From JBHHYR01 sp046757585 (lineage in GTDB: Bacteria > Desulfobacterota > Binatia > HRBIN30): DNA of 15,234 nt. Numbering within the stretch: the stretch's first letter is position 1; every line of letters starts with the position of its first letter. The stretch is from the NCBI GenBank assembly GCA_046757585.1, contig JBHHYR010000083.1:1-15234 (forward strand), written 5' to 3'. The position numbers and the translations under genes were made by a program. The notes under the pieces were generated by a model. It searched no databases. It saw only the letters and a list, made by a program, of their open reading frames with translations, and was not told the origin of the DNA. Shown here in pieces: positions 7,260-13,514 of this stretch.

Positions 7260-10117
7260 CGGACCACCTCGACGCGGGTGTCCCGGTCGTTCTGACCTGG
7301 TTGCATGCAGATCTGAATGGGGCGCAAGTGCCCCTCTCCACCGGCCAGCTCGACGGGATTAAGAGGGCTCGGGATGAGGTTCTGGAACCCCTTTCCGTCC
7401 GGGAACTGAAAGTTCTCCCAAGCGTGGTAGATGATCAGCTGGCCGGGACGCAGCGCAGGGGATACCTTCGCGTGAATGCGGAAACGGTCGATGTCGTTGC
7501 GCACCTCCACCAGCTCGCCGTCGTGGATGCCGCGTGCCCGTGCGTCGGCGACGCTCATGTACATGACCGGCCGGCCGCGCTGCAGGCGCAACATGCGGGC
7601 GTCATCACGCCATGCCCCATGGATTGACCAGCGCGTGTGGCCGCCGGAAAGCGTGAGTGGGTAACGTCCCCCGGCCATCGGCGGGTCCTTATGAACGGGA
7701 AGGGCCTCACCCAGCTCGAGGTAGAAGGGATGGTCGATGTAGAATTGAATTCGACGGGTGAGGGTTGGGTACGGTTGCTTCTTTTCGACGTGAAACTGGA
7801 ACGGACTGACGGTGTCGCTCGGTTTGATGTCGCAAGCATTGCCGATCGACACGCCGCTGTGGCCGACGCCAGTAAAGCGGGCGTAGCCCTTCTTTTTCAG
7901 CTGCTCCCACCGAACACCGGTCAGGTTGCTCGACATCTGCACGAGATCCGCCGCGACCTTTTCGTCGTCGTGCTCCGTGTACGCACCGCCCATTGTGAAG
8001 TCGTCGTAGAAGGCGCCGAGCGGCCGCTGCTCGCCATGGCGGTCTTTGAAGCTCGTGATCCCGCGAGACCGTGCCCGCCGCTCGATCGCCTTTGCGAGCA
8101 GAGCGCAAATCTCCCAATCGGACTTCGCTTCGTGGAAGCTGACAGCTTTGGATCCGGCATGAAGGTACGGCATCAACGGCGTACCCCACTTGTGCTCGGT
8201 TTTCTCATACCAGCCGGCGGCTGGCAGCACGTAGTCGGACGACAGGGCGCTAGACGTCATACGCCAGTCGATCGTGATGAACGCCTTCAACTTCGGAAAG
8301 AGCGTCTTCAGTAACAGTGGGTAAGCACGCAGCCGCCGCAAGATGTTGCTGCCGTACTCGAAAATGATTCGCGGATCGTTACCCGGCTTCGGCCACACGT
8401 ACTGGTAGCCCTTGTCGAGCGATTCCTTGAGATAGTCCGCGACGGGCCGCTTGAGATAGGGATCCCACTCCTGCGAGCGACCACTGACCTCGAGCAACCC
8501 GCCGTGTATGTTCCAGAACATCACGCCCGACACCATGGCCCCGTCGCGGAACTGCCAGTTGCCCGCCTCGTACCGCACCATCTCGTCCGTCATGCCCGGT
8601 TTCTTGAGCTTCCGCATCAGCGGCCAGAATCGGATCACCAGCCGCAGCTTCCCCATCCATCCGGGCTGCTTGAGGAAAGTGAACGTCTCGATGCCATCTT
8701 GCGTCAGAAATGGAAAGGCACTGAACCCACTTCCTCTCTTGCCCATGTGGCCGCATAGCGCGAAGACCAGGATCTGTGCGCGTTCCATGAGATTCCCATG
8801 ATAGAACTTCGTGAGATTGCTCGACGTCACGTTCGACACCGCTCGCGCCTTACCGATGCGGTGCGCGAGGCCGCGCACCACCTGGGAGCGCACACCGGTG
8901 ATCCGTGCCGTCTGCTCGGGCTTGTAGTGCCGCTCGAGCAATTGCTGCAGCATGGTGAAGACGGGGCGGACTTTGACGGAACCACCAAGCGTCTTGGCTT
9001 CGTAGGTACCTCCGAGCGCGGGGACGATGGGTCCCAGGGTCAGCGTGTCACGCGGCGCTTCAACGACCCGCTGCGTGGCCTGGTCATATACGTAGAGCAC
9101 GTCTGCCGCACCGCCCCGCACCATGTCCTTCTGCCTCAGGAAACGTCCGGTGTCAGCGCGGACCAGAAAAGGCATGTCGGTCTGTTCGCGCAGGAACGCT
9201 TCGTTGTACAGCTTCTCGCTCACGATGACCTGCGCCAGGGAGAGCGCCAAGGCGGCGTCTGTGCCGGGTTTGAGAGAGATCCACTGATCCGCGTGGATGG
9301 CCGAAGCATTGTAATCAGGGGCAATAGTCACGATGTACGCCCCCTTGTAACGGGCTTCGGTCCAGAAGTGAGCGTTGGGAATCTGCGTGTTCACCGGGTT
9401 ACACCCCCAGATGAGAATGACGTCAGAGAAGAAGTAGTCATCCAAGGAGCGTTCGGCCACAATCTTCCCAAAGGTCACGGCCGCACCGGGATGGCCGTCA
9501 CCGATCTCGGTGTTCATGTCGAGTCCGCAGCTGTCGAGCAGATTGGACAGGCGCATCTGGCCGGCAGCAAGAGTGCCAAACGTATAGAGCGGGCCCAGCG
9601 ACCAGATGATCCGGTCGGGGCCTTCGGCGGTGACGGTATCGAGCATCAGGTCGGCGATCTCATCCAGCACCTGCTGCCACGAGATGCGCTGCCACTTGCC
9701 GGAGCCGCGTGCCCCGCTGCGCTTGAGCGGATACCGCACGCGGGCCGGATCATACATGCGCGCGCTGTAGCACGCGCCCTTCTGGCAACCGCGGGGATTG
9801 AAGTCCGGCGTGTCCCTCCGCACGGCGGGATAATCGCCCGCCTGCTCCTCGCGCCACACCAGCCCATCTTTCACGAACACATCCCAGGCGCAGTGGGCTT
9901 GATACCAGCAGTTGACGAAGTGGGAGCTCCGCACGACCCGGTCCCAGGCCCATTTCTCGCGATACAGATCTTCCCAGGTACGGTAAGGCACCGCGGGCGC
10001 CGTAGCGGCTGCTGCGGGTGTACCCGCTGGAGCTTCAGCGAAGGTGAGGCGGTCGAGCGAGAGCAGCAGCGTCGCAGCGCCCGCGGAGCGGAGAAAGTTT
10101 CGGCGCGTGAGTTCCAT
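7247..10117 (-). CDS. Tat-exported molybdopterin oxidoreductase alpha subunit, ethylbenzene / steroid C25 dehydrogenase-like
   Basis: The 956-residue catalytic subunit belongs to the type II DMSO reductase family (NarG, SerA, ClrA, EbdA, S25dA). Residues 4-12 (TRRNFLRSA) plus a hydrophobic stretch form a twin-arginine signal, so the enzyme acts in the periplasm. H66, C70, C76 and C111 are placed to bind the FS0 iron-sulfur cluster. The segment EIGDGHPG puts D207 where NarG-type enzymes have their molybdenum-ligating aspartate. The C-terminus (GGHTRWSIHGAW, IIYHAWENFQF, GQNDRDTRVEV) looks most like EbdA/S25dA, which hydroxylate hydrocarbons or sterol side chains with water; EbdA is of similar length. 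The real substrate, and whether it oxidises or reduces, is open. ATG 10117 has GGGAGGG eight bases upstream. No beta, gamma or chaperone gene is adjacent. A Crp/Fnr gene lies 140 bases upstream on the same strand. Confidence 0.88.
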   Translation of the reverse strand: MELTRRNFLRSAGAATLLLSLDRLTFAEAPAGTPAAAATAPAVPYRTWEDLYREKWAWDRVVRSSHFVNCWYQAHCAWDVFVKDGLVWREEQAGDYPAVRRDTPDFNPRGCQKGACYSARMYDPARVRYPLKRSGARGSGKWQRISWQQVLDEIADLMLDTVTAEGPDRIIWSLGPLYTFGTLAAGQMRLSNLLDSCGLDMNTEIGDGHPGAAVTFGKIVAERSLDDYFFSDVILIWGCNPVNTQIPNAHFWTEARYKGAYIVTIAPDYNASAIHADQWISLKPGTDAALALSLAQVIVSEKLYNEAFLREQTDMPFLVRADTGRFLRQKDMVRGGAADVLYVYDQATQRVVEAPRDTLTLGPIVPALGGTYEAKTLGGSVKVRPVFTMLQQLLERHYKPEQTARITGVRSQVVRGLAHRIGKARAVSNVTSSNLTKFYHGNLMERAQILVFALCGHMGKRGSGFSAFPFLTQDGIETFTFLKQPGWMGKLRLVIRFWPLMRKLKKPGMTDEMVRYEAGNWQFRDGAMVSGVMFWNIHGGLLEVSGRSQEWDPYLKRPVADYLKESLDKGYQYVWPKPGNDPRIIFEYGSNILRRLRAYPLLLKTLFPKLKAFITIDWRMTSSALSSDYVLPAAGWYEKTEHKWGTPLMPYLHAGSKAVSFHEAKSDWEICALLAKAIERRARSRGITSFKDRHGEQRPLGAFYDDFTMGGAYTEHDDEKVAADLVQMSSNLTGVRWEQLKKKGYARFTGVGHSGVSIGNACDIKPSDTVSPFQFHVEKKQPYPTLTRRIQFYIDHPFYLELGEALPVHKDPPMAGGRYPLTLSGGHTRWSIHGAWRDDARMLRLQRGRPVMYMSVADARARGIHDGELVEVRNDIDRFRIHAKVSPALRPGQLIIYHAWENFQFPDGKGFQNLIPSPLNPVELAGGEGHLRPIQICMQPGQNDRDTRVEVVRLTA

Positions 10118-10175
10118 GGCGTGCCCTCCCATCCTCCAGCGTGTCCCAACTCGGGAACAGCGCAGGTTGGCCCTT

Positions 10176-10191
10176 CCTACCGTTCGGTAGG
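10176..10191. repeat. Inverted repeat in the leader of the molybdenum enzyme gene
   Basis: CCTACCG-TT-CGGTAGG is a perfect dyad with seven-base arms, 59 bases before the enzyme's start codon and 31 bases downstream (in the direction of transcription) of the NTGAC-type dyad at 10223. It could be a second operator (its ACCG-NN-CGGT form resembles TetR-family sites), or an RNA hairpin with a very tight loop in the 5' leader. No T-tract follows, so it is not a standard terminator for the upstream regulator gene. Confidence 0.4.
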
Positions 10192-10222
10192 GGAGGCGGG
10201 AATGCGCCCGGGCAGGAAGAGG

Positions 10223-10238
10223 GCTGACCAATGTCAGC
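10223..10238. promoter_or_regulatory. Candidate Crp/Fnr-family operator before the molybdenum enzyme
   Basis: GCTGAC-CAAT-GTCAGC is a perfect dyad with six-base arms and a four-base centre, the spacing of Fnr/Dnr/FixK-type boxes (TTGAY-N4-RTCAA). It lies in the spacer between the Crp/Fnr gene and the enzyme gene, centred about 113 bases before the enzyme's ATG. Its minus-strand reading differs from the dyad at 11180 at only one of 14 bases. The regulator encoded next door is the natural candidate to bind it. Confidence 0.6.
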
Positions 10239-10257
10239 ACGGCGCGCCTGGGCTTAC

Positions 10258-10974
10258 TTACTGGATGGCGATGTTATCGTGGTTCGCGAGGCGAACCAGC
10301 TTCTCGGCATCAGTGATGACCAGCTCATGCGGACCGGTGGTAATTGCCCGCTTTCGTTTGAGGCGAGCAAGGAGCCGAATAGCTGTCTCCGTGGACACAC
10401 CAATCATCTCCGCGAGCTCACGGCGGGAGTAATCGAGCTTCATCCGTGTCGCCCCGTTGCGCGTTGGTTCGCCAGTAGCCTCTGCCAGCTGCACGAGCAG
10501 CTCCGCCAGCCGGTTTTCCGCTCGCTTCAGCGCCAGGGTACGCACTTTGCGTCGCGCCGTGCTCACAGACTTGCTCAGCGCTTCGATCAGGCGCACGCCG
10601 GTCATCGGGTGTTTCTGGATGAACTGCACCAAGCGCTCCCGTGGGAGGTAGCACAGCTGGGCGTCACTCAGGGCCTCCGCCGACGACGCGTAGCACTCCG
10701 TCGGATCGAGCGGGAGTTCCCCGAGGACATCGCCGGGCTGTGCAATATGCAGAATGTGGTCGTGCCCGAAGCGGTCAGATTGGTAGAGCTTCACCGCCCC
10801 ACTGCAGAGGATGTACAGCCCGTTGGCTGGCGTACCTTCGTGAAAGATCACTTGCCGGCGCCGATACACGGCCGTCATGCCGCAGCCCCGGAACTCGTCC
10901 AGTGCCTCACGCGGCAAGTCACGGATAATGCTGCGCGCACGGATGGAACAGTGTTCACAGTCGATCTTTCTCAT
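10258..10974 (-). CDS. Crp/Fnr-family transcription regulator
   Basis: A 238-residue DNA-binding regulator with a cyclic-nucleotide-binding-like beta domain (about residues 25-120), a dimer helix (about 125-160) and a C-terminal winged helix-turn-helix (about 180-215). The recognition helix holds E196 and R200, the pair that in Fnr and Crp reads the TGA core. Fnr's intervening serine is isoleucine here (I199). Cysteines are C6-x2-C9, C31, C57, C94 and C108. C108 matches Fnr's C122 by position, but the third N-terminal cysteine expected six residues after C9 is serine. Oxygen sensing by an iron-sulfur cluster is thus possible but unproven; a ligand or redox signal is an alternative. ATG 10974 has GGGAGG five bases upstream. 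Three matching dyads flank the gene, suggesting control of itself, the enzyme and the divergent small gene. Confidence 0.9.
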   Translation of the reverse strand: MRKIDCEHCSIRARSIIRDLPREALDEFRGCGMTAVYRRRQVIFHEGTPANGLYILCSGAVKLYQSDRFGHDHILHIAQPGDVLGELPLDPTECYASSAEALSDAQLCYLPRERLVQFIQKHPMTGVRLIEALSKSVSTARRKVRTLALKRAENRLAELLVQLAEATGEPTRNGATRMKLDYSRRELAEMIGVSTETAIRLLARLKRKRAITTGPHELVITDAEKLVRLANHDNIAIQ

Positions 10975-11007
10975 GCCAGCCTCCCTACTCTACTAGGCCG
11001 ATCTACT

Positions 11008-11028
11008 CACGGGCTTTGGCAGCCCGTG
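11008..11028. repeat. GC-rich hairpin upstream of the Crp/Fnr gene
   Basis: CACGGGCT-TTGGC-AGCCCGTG is a perfect inverted repeat with eight-base arms and a five-base loop, 34 bases before the regulator's ATG. If the gene is transcribed from a promoter near the 11130 dyad, the hairpin falls in its 5' leader, just ahead of the ribosome site. It could slow translation or mRNA decay, or be a terminator-like stop for leftward read-through, though no T-tract follows. Confidence 0.4.
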
Positions 11029-11129
11029 CCAGATGATCCCTACGCTACGCGGATGAGCTGGATTTGTCGAGCGTCATCGCAGAAACCAGCCGGGGCTACC
11101 CTAGGATGTGGCCGCTATCTCTAGATTGC

Positions 11130-11143
11130 ATGATCTAGATCAT
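11130..11143. promoter_or_regulatory. Candidate Crp/Fnr-family operator (14-base perfect palindrome)
   Basis: ATGAT-CTAG-ATCAT is a perfect palindrome that differs from the Fnr box TTGAT-N4-ATCAA only at the outermost base of each arm. It lies in the 268-base divergent spacer, 156 bases before the regulator's ATG and about 100 before the small membrane gene. A longer overlapping repeat, CTAGAT-N6-ATCTAG, spans 11121-11138. It is centred 50 bases (about five helical turns) from the dyad at 11180. Confidence 0.6.
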
Positions 11144-11179
11144 CCAGCCGGAAGGCGATGATGATCGGCATGCTAGATC

Positions 11180-11193
11180 CTGACATTCGTCAG
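11180..11193. promoter_or_regulatory. Candidate Crp/Fnr-family operator before the small membrane protein gene
   Basis: CTGAC-ATTC-GTCAG is a perfect dyad with five-base arms and the four-base spacing of Fnr-type boxes, centred about 56 bases before ATG 11243. The arms are identical to those of the 10223 dyad. It follows a weak -10-like TAGATC (11174-11179). If that promoter were used, the dyad would cover the transcription start and a bound protein would repress; this promoter assignment is speculative. Confidence 0.6.
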
Positions 11194-11242
11194 TGCGCTG
11201 GCCGGCAATTGGTGACATCTTCGGACGTAGGGAGGGTTGGAT

Positions 11243-11512
11243 ATGGAAGCGTGGCTGACGCATATCGCTCCGATCGCTGCCGTAGGGTTGCTCTTCGTCG
11301 TGGTGCCAGTGGTAGCACACGCGTACACCCGGTTTCGCGGTACCAAGGTGGTCACGTGCCCTGAGAGCCAGGCGCCCGCGGAAATCGAGCTAGACGCCGC
11401 ACGGGCGGCGACGACAGCCGCTTTGGGTCACTCTGAACTTCGGGTCGCCCATTGCAACCGGTGGCCCGAACACGAGCAGTGCGGCCAGGAGTGCCTGAAC
11501 GAGCTCGACTGA
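11243..11512 (+). CDS. Small one-helix membrane protein with four cysteines
   Basis: An 89-residue protein with one hydrophobic helix (about residues 8-28) followed by the basic RFRGTK, which predicts a C-terminal tail in the cytoplasm. The tail carries C39 (in a TCPES turn), C71, C80 and C84 (RWPEHEQCGQECL), spaced x31, x8 and x3. This could be a zinc or iron-sulfur site or a redox pair. I recall similar unnamed small proteins with the 'CPE...C.rWPe...CgQeCl' pattern in related bacteria, but know no function. ATG 11243 has GGGAGGG eight bases upstream, which decides the start over TTG 11237. Its stop lies 3 bases from the stop of the convergent molybdate transporter gene. It diverges from the Crp/Fnr gene and has two candidate operators upstream. 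Confidence 0.78.
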   Translation: MEAWLTHIAPIAAVGLLFVVVPVVAHAYTRFRGTKVVTCPESQAPAEIELDAARAATTAALGHSELRVAHCNRWPEHEQCGQECLNELD

Positions 11513-11515
11513 GTG

Positions 11516-12676
11516 TCAGGCTTTCTCGGGAGCTGGCCACACTTTGAAGGCCCACGTTAGTGCGACGCCGAGGACGAATCCCAAGGCGATGTCGTGCAGG
11601 CCAAGGCACGCGCCAGCAGTCAAGACCATCGCGAAGGCATCGGTACGGCGTGTCTGATCGCGGACCACGAGCGCCAGCTCTATCCCGCTGAAGGCCAGCA
11701 TCACCCCCAGGACACTCGCCGGGAACGCCTGACAGAACGTCATCAACGTTGCGCCGAAGAGGAGCGCAACCGCCATCTTCACGCTCCCCAGAAACAGAAT
11801 TGAACCATTGGTTCTGGCACCGAAGCGATACTGGCCCGCGAGCCCGCCGGCGCCGTGACACATCGGCATGCCCCCAAACCAGGCAGCCACCAGGTTCATC
11901 ACACCCACGGAGATCGCCACCGTTCGCGGCGCAGCCCGCCGGTCTGGAAACAGATCGACGGACAGGGCACAGACCGCGATGACCGAGTTGAGCGTCGTCA
12001 GAGGTATCTGCGGCAGCGCCGCCCTGGGAAAAGCGCTCACGAAGTCGGCCCATACCGGAGGGGACCATGCGGGCAGTGCAAACTGGGCACCCAACGTGCG
12101 GAGCACCCCCGGCTCCTTCCAGACGGTGAGCGCAATGCCGCCACCGAACAGCAGCAGTGCGGCAGGCATCCGGGGCGAGAAGAAAAACGCCAGGACCACG
12201 AACGCCCCGGCGGCGCCGGTCAGATAACTGTCCGCGCCAATCCACGTGTGCGTGGCCGCGACCATCTGCAGCCCCTTCATTAGAAGGGCTAGGCCCAACG
12301 CCAACTGGAGGCCGCGGACGACGGGCTTGGGAATCACCCCGTTGAGCCAGTCGATGAGGCCGGTTAGGCCCAGAACCAGGATCACCGCGCTCACTGTCGC
12401 CCCGGCCGCCAGGATTTGACCGACTGTCAGCCCCTCGGTGAGGGCAACTGCCGCGATCGCCTTCATGGGCTGAACGGCCATTGGGATCCTGAACACGAGC
12501 CCGGTCACGACATTGAACAAGCCTGCGAAGAACAACGCCGAGGCGAAATTGAGCCCGTTCTGTGCAGCCATCCCAACCAGCAAGGGCAGGAACGTACCCA
12601 TGTCACCGAGCGATCCGGCGATCTCTTGCCGGTTCAGCCGGGCTTCGCGGAGCGAGTTACGGATGTGCACAAGCAT
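11516..12676 (-). CDS. MOT1-type molybdate/sulfate transporter
   Basis: A 386-residue inner-membrane protein with about ten hydrophobic helices. It carries both signatures of the MOT1 molybdate transporter family: near the N-terminus EIAGSLGDMGTFLPLLVG (about 18-35) and IPMAVQPMKAIAAVAL (64-79), and in the second half PMCHGAGGLAGQYRFGAR (about 270-287). Known MOT1 proteins of plants and algae take up molybdate with high affinity; bacterial members are often labelled 'putative sulfate/molybdate transporter'. Lying two genes from a molybdenum enzyme, molybdate import to feed the cofactor is the likely job. ATG 12676 has a GGGGGTG ribosome site; GTG 12682 is an alternative. The promoter must lie in the 12677-12899 spacer, where I see no dyad of the kind found near the Crp/Fnr gene. 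Confidence 0.88.
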   Translation of the reverse strand: MLVHIRNSLREARLNRQEIAGSLGDMGTFLPLLVGMAAQNGLNFASALFFAGLFNVVTGLVFRIPMAVQPMKAIAAVALTEGLTVGQILAAGATVSAVILVLGLTGLIDWLNGVIPKPVVRGLQLALGLALLMKGLQMVAATHTWIGADSYLTGAAGAFVVLAFFFSPRMPAALLLFGGGIALTVWKEPGVLRTLGAQFALPAWSPPVWADFVSAFPRAALPQIPLTTLNSVIAVCALSVDLFPDRRAAPRTVAISVGVMNLVAAWFGGMPMCHGAGGLAGQYRFGARTNGSILFLGSVKMAVALLFGATLMTFCQAFPASVLGVMLAFSGIELALVVRDQTRRTDAFAMVLTAGACLGLHDIALGFVLGVALTWAFKVWPAPEKA

Positions 12677-12899
12677 GGTCACCCCCAGGCGCCTCTCCTA
12701 CCCCAAGGTTGCTCGCGCCCCTTGCCGGATGCCAAAGCAGATTGCAAGCGACGACGACGCCACGTCGAGGCAATCTTGTGCCGCTTGGGAGCCTGATAAC
12801 GGTACGGGTACGGGAAAACACGACCCGTTCCTCCCCCTCCTCCAGCGGAGCGGCGTCCCCCGCAAACGGTATGAATAGTGCTGTGCCCACCGACTGGGT

Positions 12900-13514
12900 A
12901 TGTATAATTACGCCGTTCGGCCACCGACTTTCCGGCTCACCCGAGGGGCGGTTGCTCCTCGCAGGCAGGGCCATGATGCGGCACAGCGCGCAACTGGATC
13001 CTCTCGGCACCACAGACCAATCGGCACAGTACCGCGTTGCGCTCCGCTGCTGCCTACCCCGGCCTATATCGCACCAGCATCCAGTCCCGCTGGGTTTTCC
13101 CTGCTGGAGCTTCTGGTCACCGTCGCTCTCAGCGCGGTCCTCGCCCTCGTTGCAGTTCCCCGCTTGTCGCAGTTGCGTCAAACACATGAGTTGCTCAGCA
13201 CGGCCACGCAGCTCGGGCTGGAGATTACCCGCGTGCGCATGCAGGCCATCGGCCAGAACACCCCCGTCCGCCTCAAGTTGCTGAACGCCACCCACTATCG
13301 CCGCGAGCGGCTGGACCCAGACACCGGAACCTGGGAAGCAGTCGGTTCTATTTCAACGCTTCCCAAGTCTGTCAAGGTGGAAGCCGGGGCCAGTGGTGCA
13401 CCGACTTTCGACCCGAACGGACTTGCCGCAGCCTCCACCACGCTCCGCGTTGTTGGCAGCGCCGGTGTGAAAACGCTCACCACCAACATCCTCGGAGAGG
13501 TCACAATTTCATGA
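12900..13514 (+). CDS. FimT/GspH-like minor pseudopilin (start uncertain)
   Basis: A type IV pilus or type II secretion pseudopilin. The prepilin peptidase site is SPAG/FSLLELLVTVALS with glutamate at +5, followed by the hydrophobic N-terminal helix and an FimT/GspH-type globular domain ending ...GEVTIS. Minor pilins of this class prime pilus assembly from the inner membrane. From ATG 12900, the only ATG/GTG/TTG start in this open frame, the leader is 65 residues, far longer than the usual 6-30, and its sequence does not look like a pilin leader. TATAAT at 12903 overlaps this start, so the true start may be a rare codon further down or the leader may be frameshifted. The mature part, from 13095, is secure. 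It is the first gene of a four-gene operon and overlaps the next by ATGA. Confidence 0.8.
   Translation: MYNYAVRPPTFRLTRGAVAPRRQGHDAAQRATGSSRHHRPIGTVPRCAPLLPTPAYIAPASSPAGFSLLELLVTVALSAVLALVAVPRLSQLRQTHELLSTATQLGLEITRVRMQAIGQNTPVRLKLLNATHYRRERLDPDTGTWEAVGSISTLPKSVKVEAGASGAPTFDPNGLAAASTTLRVVGSAGVKTLTTNILGEVTIS
12903..12908 (+). promoter_or_regulatory. Possible -10 element of the pilin operon
   Basis: TATAAT, an exact sigma-70 -10 consensus, stands out in GC-rich surroundings about 185 bases before the conserved part of the first pseudopilin. The -35 region at 16-18 bases spacing (about 12879-12886) is a poor match. If used, transcription would start near 12915, after the nominal start codon at 12900. 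Confidence 0.35.

Noticed and set aside
8798..10432. Long plus-strand open frame (544 codons) opposite the molybdenum enzyme gene
   Set aside because: It lies almost wholly antisense to a gene with clear motifs. GC-rich codon bias leaves the opposite strand open, its translation has no recognisable domain, and the neighbouring 10231-11124 frame is the same kind of shadow of the Crp/Fnr gene.
11352..12245. Minus-strand frame of 297 codons overlapping the transporter
   Set aside because: It is a second frame on the same strand as the MOT1 gene, which carries both family signatures. The translation is Arg/Gly-rich with no motif and also crosses the small cysteine protein gene.
12799..12814. Short direct repeat GGTACG-GGTACGG in the spacer before the pilin operon
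   Set aside because: Two short units only, no dyad and no relation to a promoter element; likely chance.
12562..13284. Plus-strand frame of 240 codons across the MOT1 start, spacer and FimT gene
   Set aside because: It has no homologous look and crosses two real genes. I kept only the possibility that a frameshift within it supplies the pilin leader.
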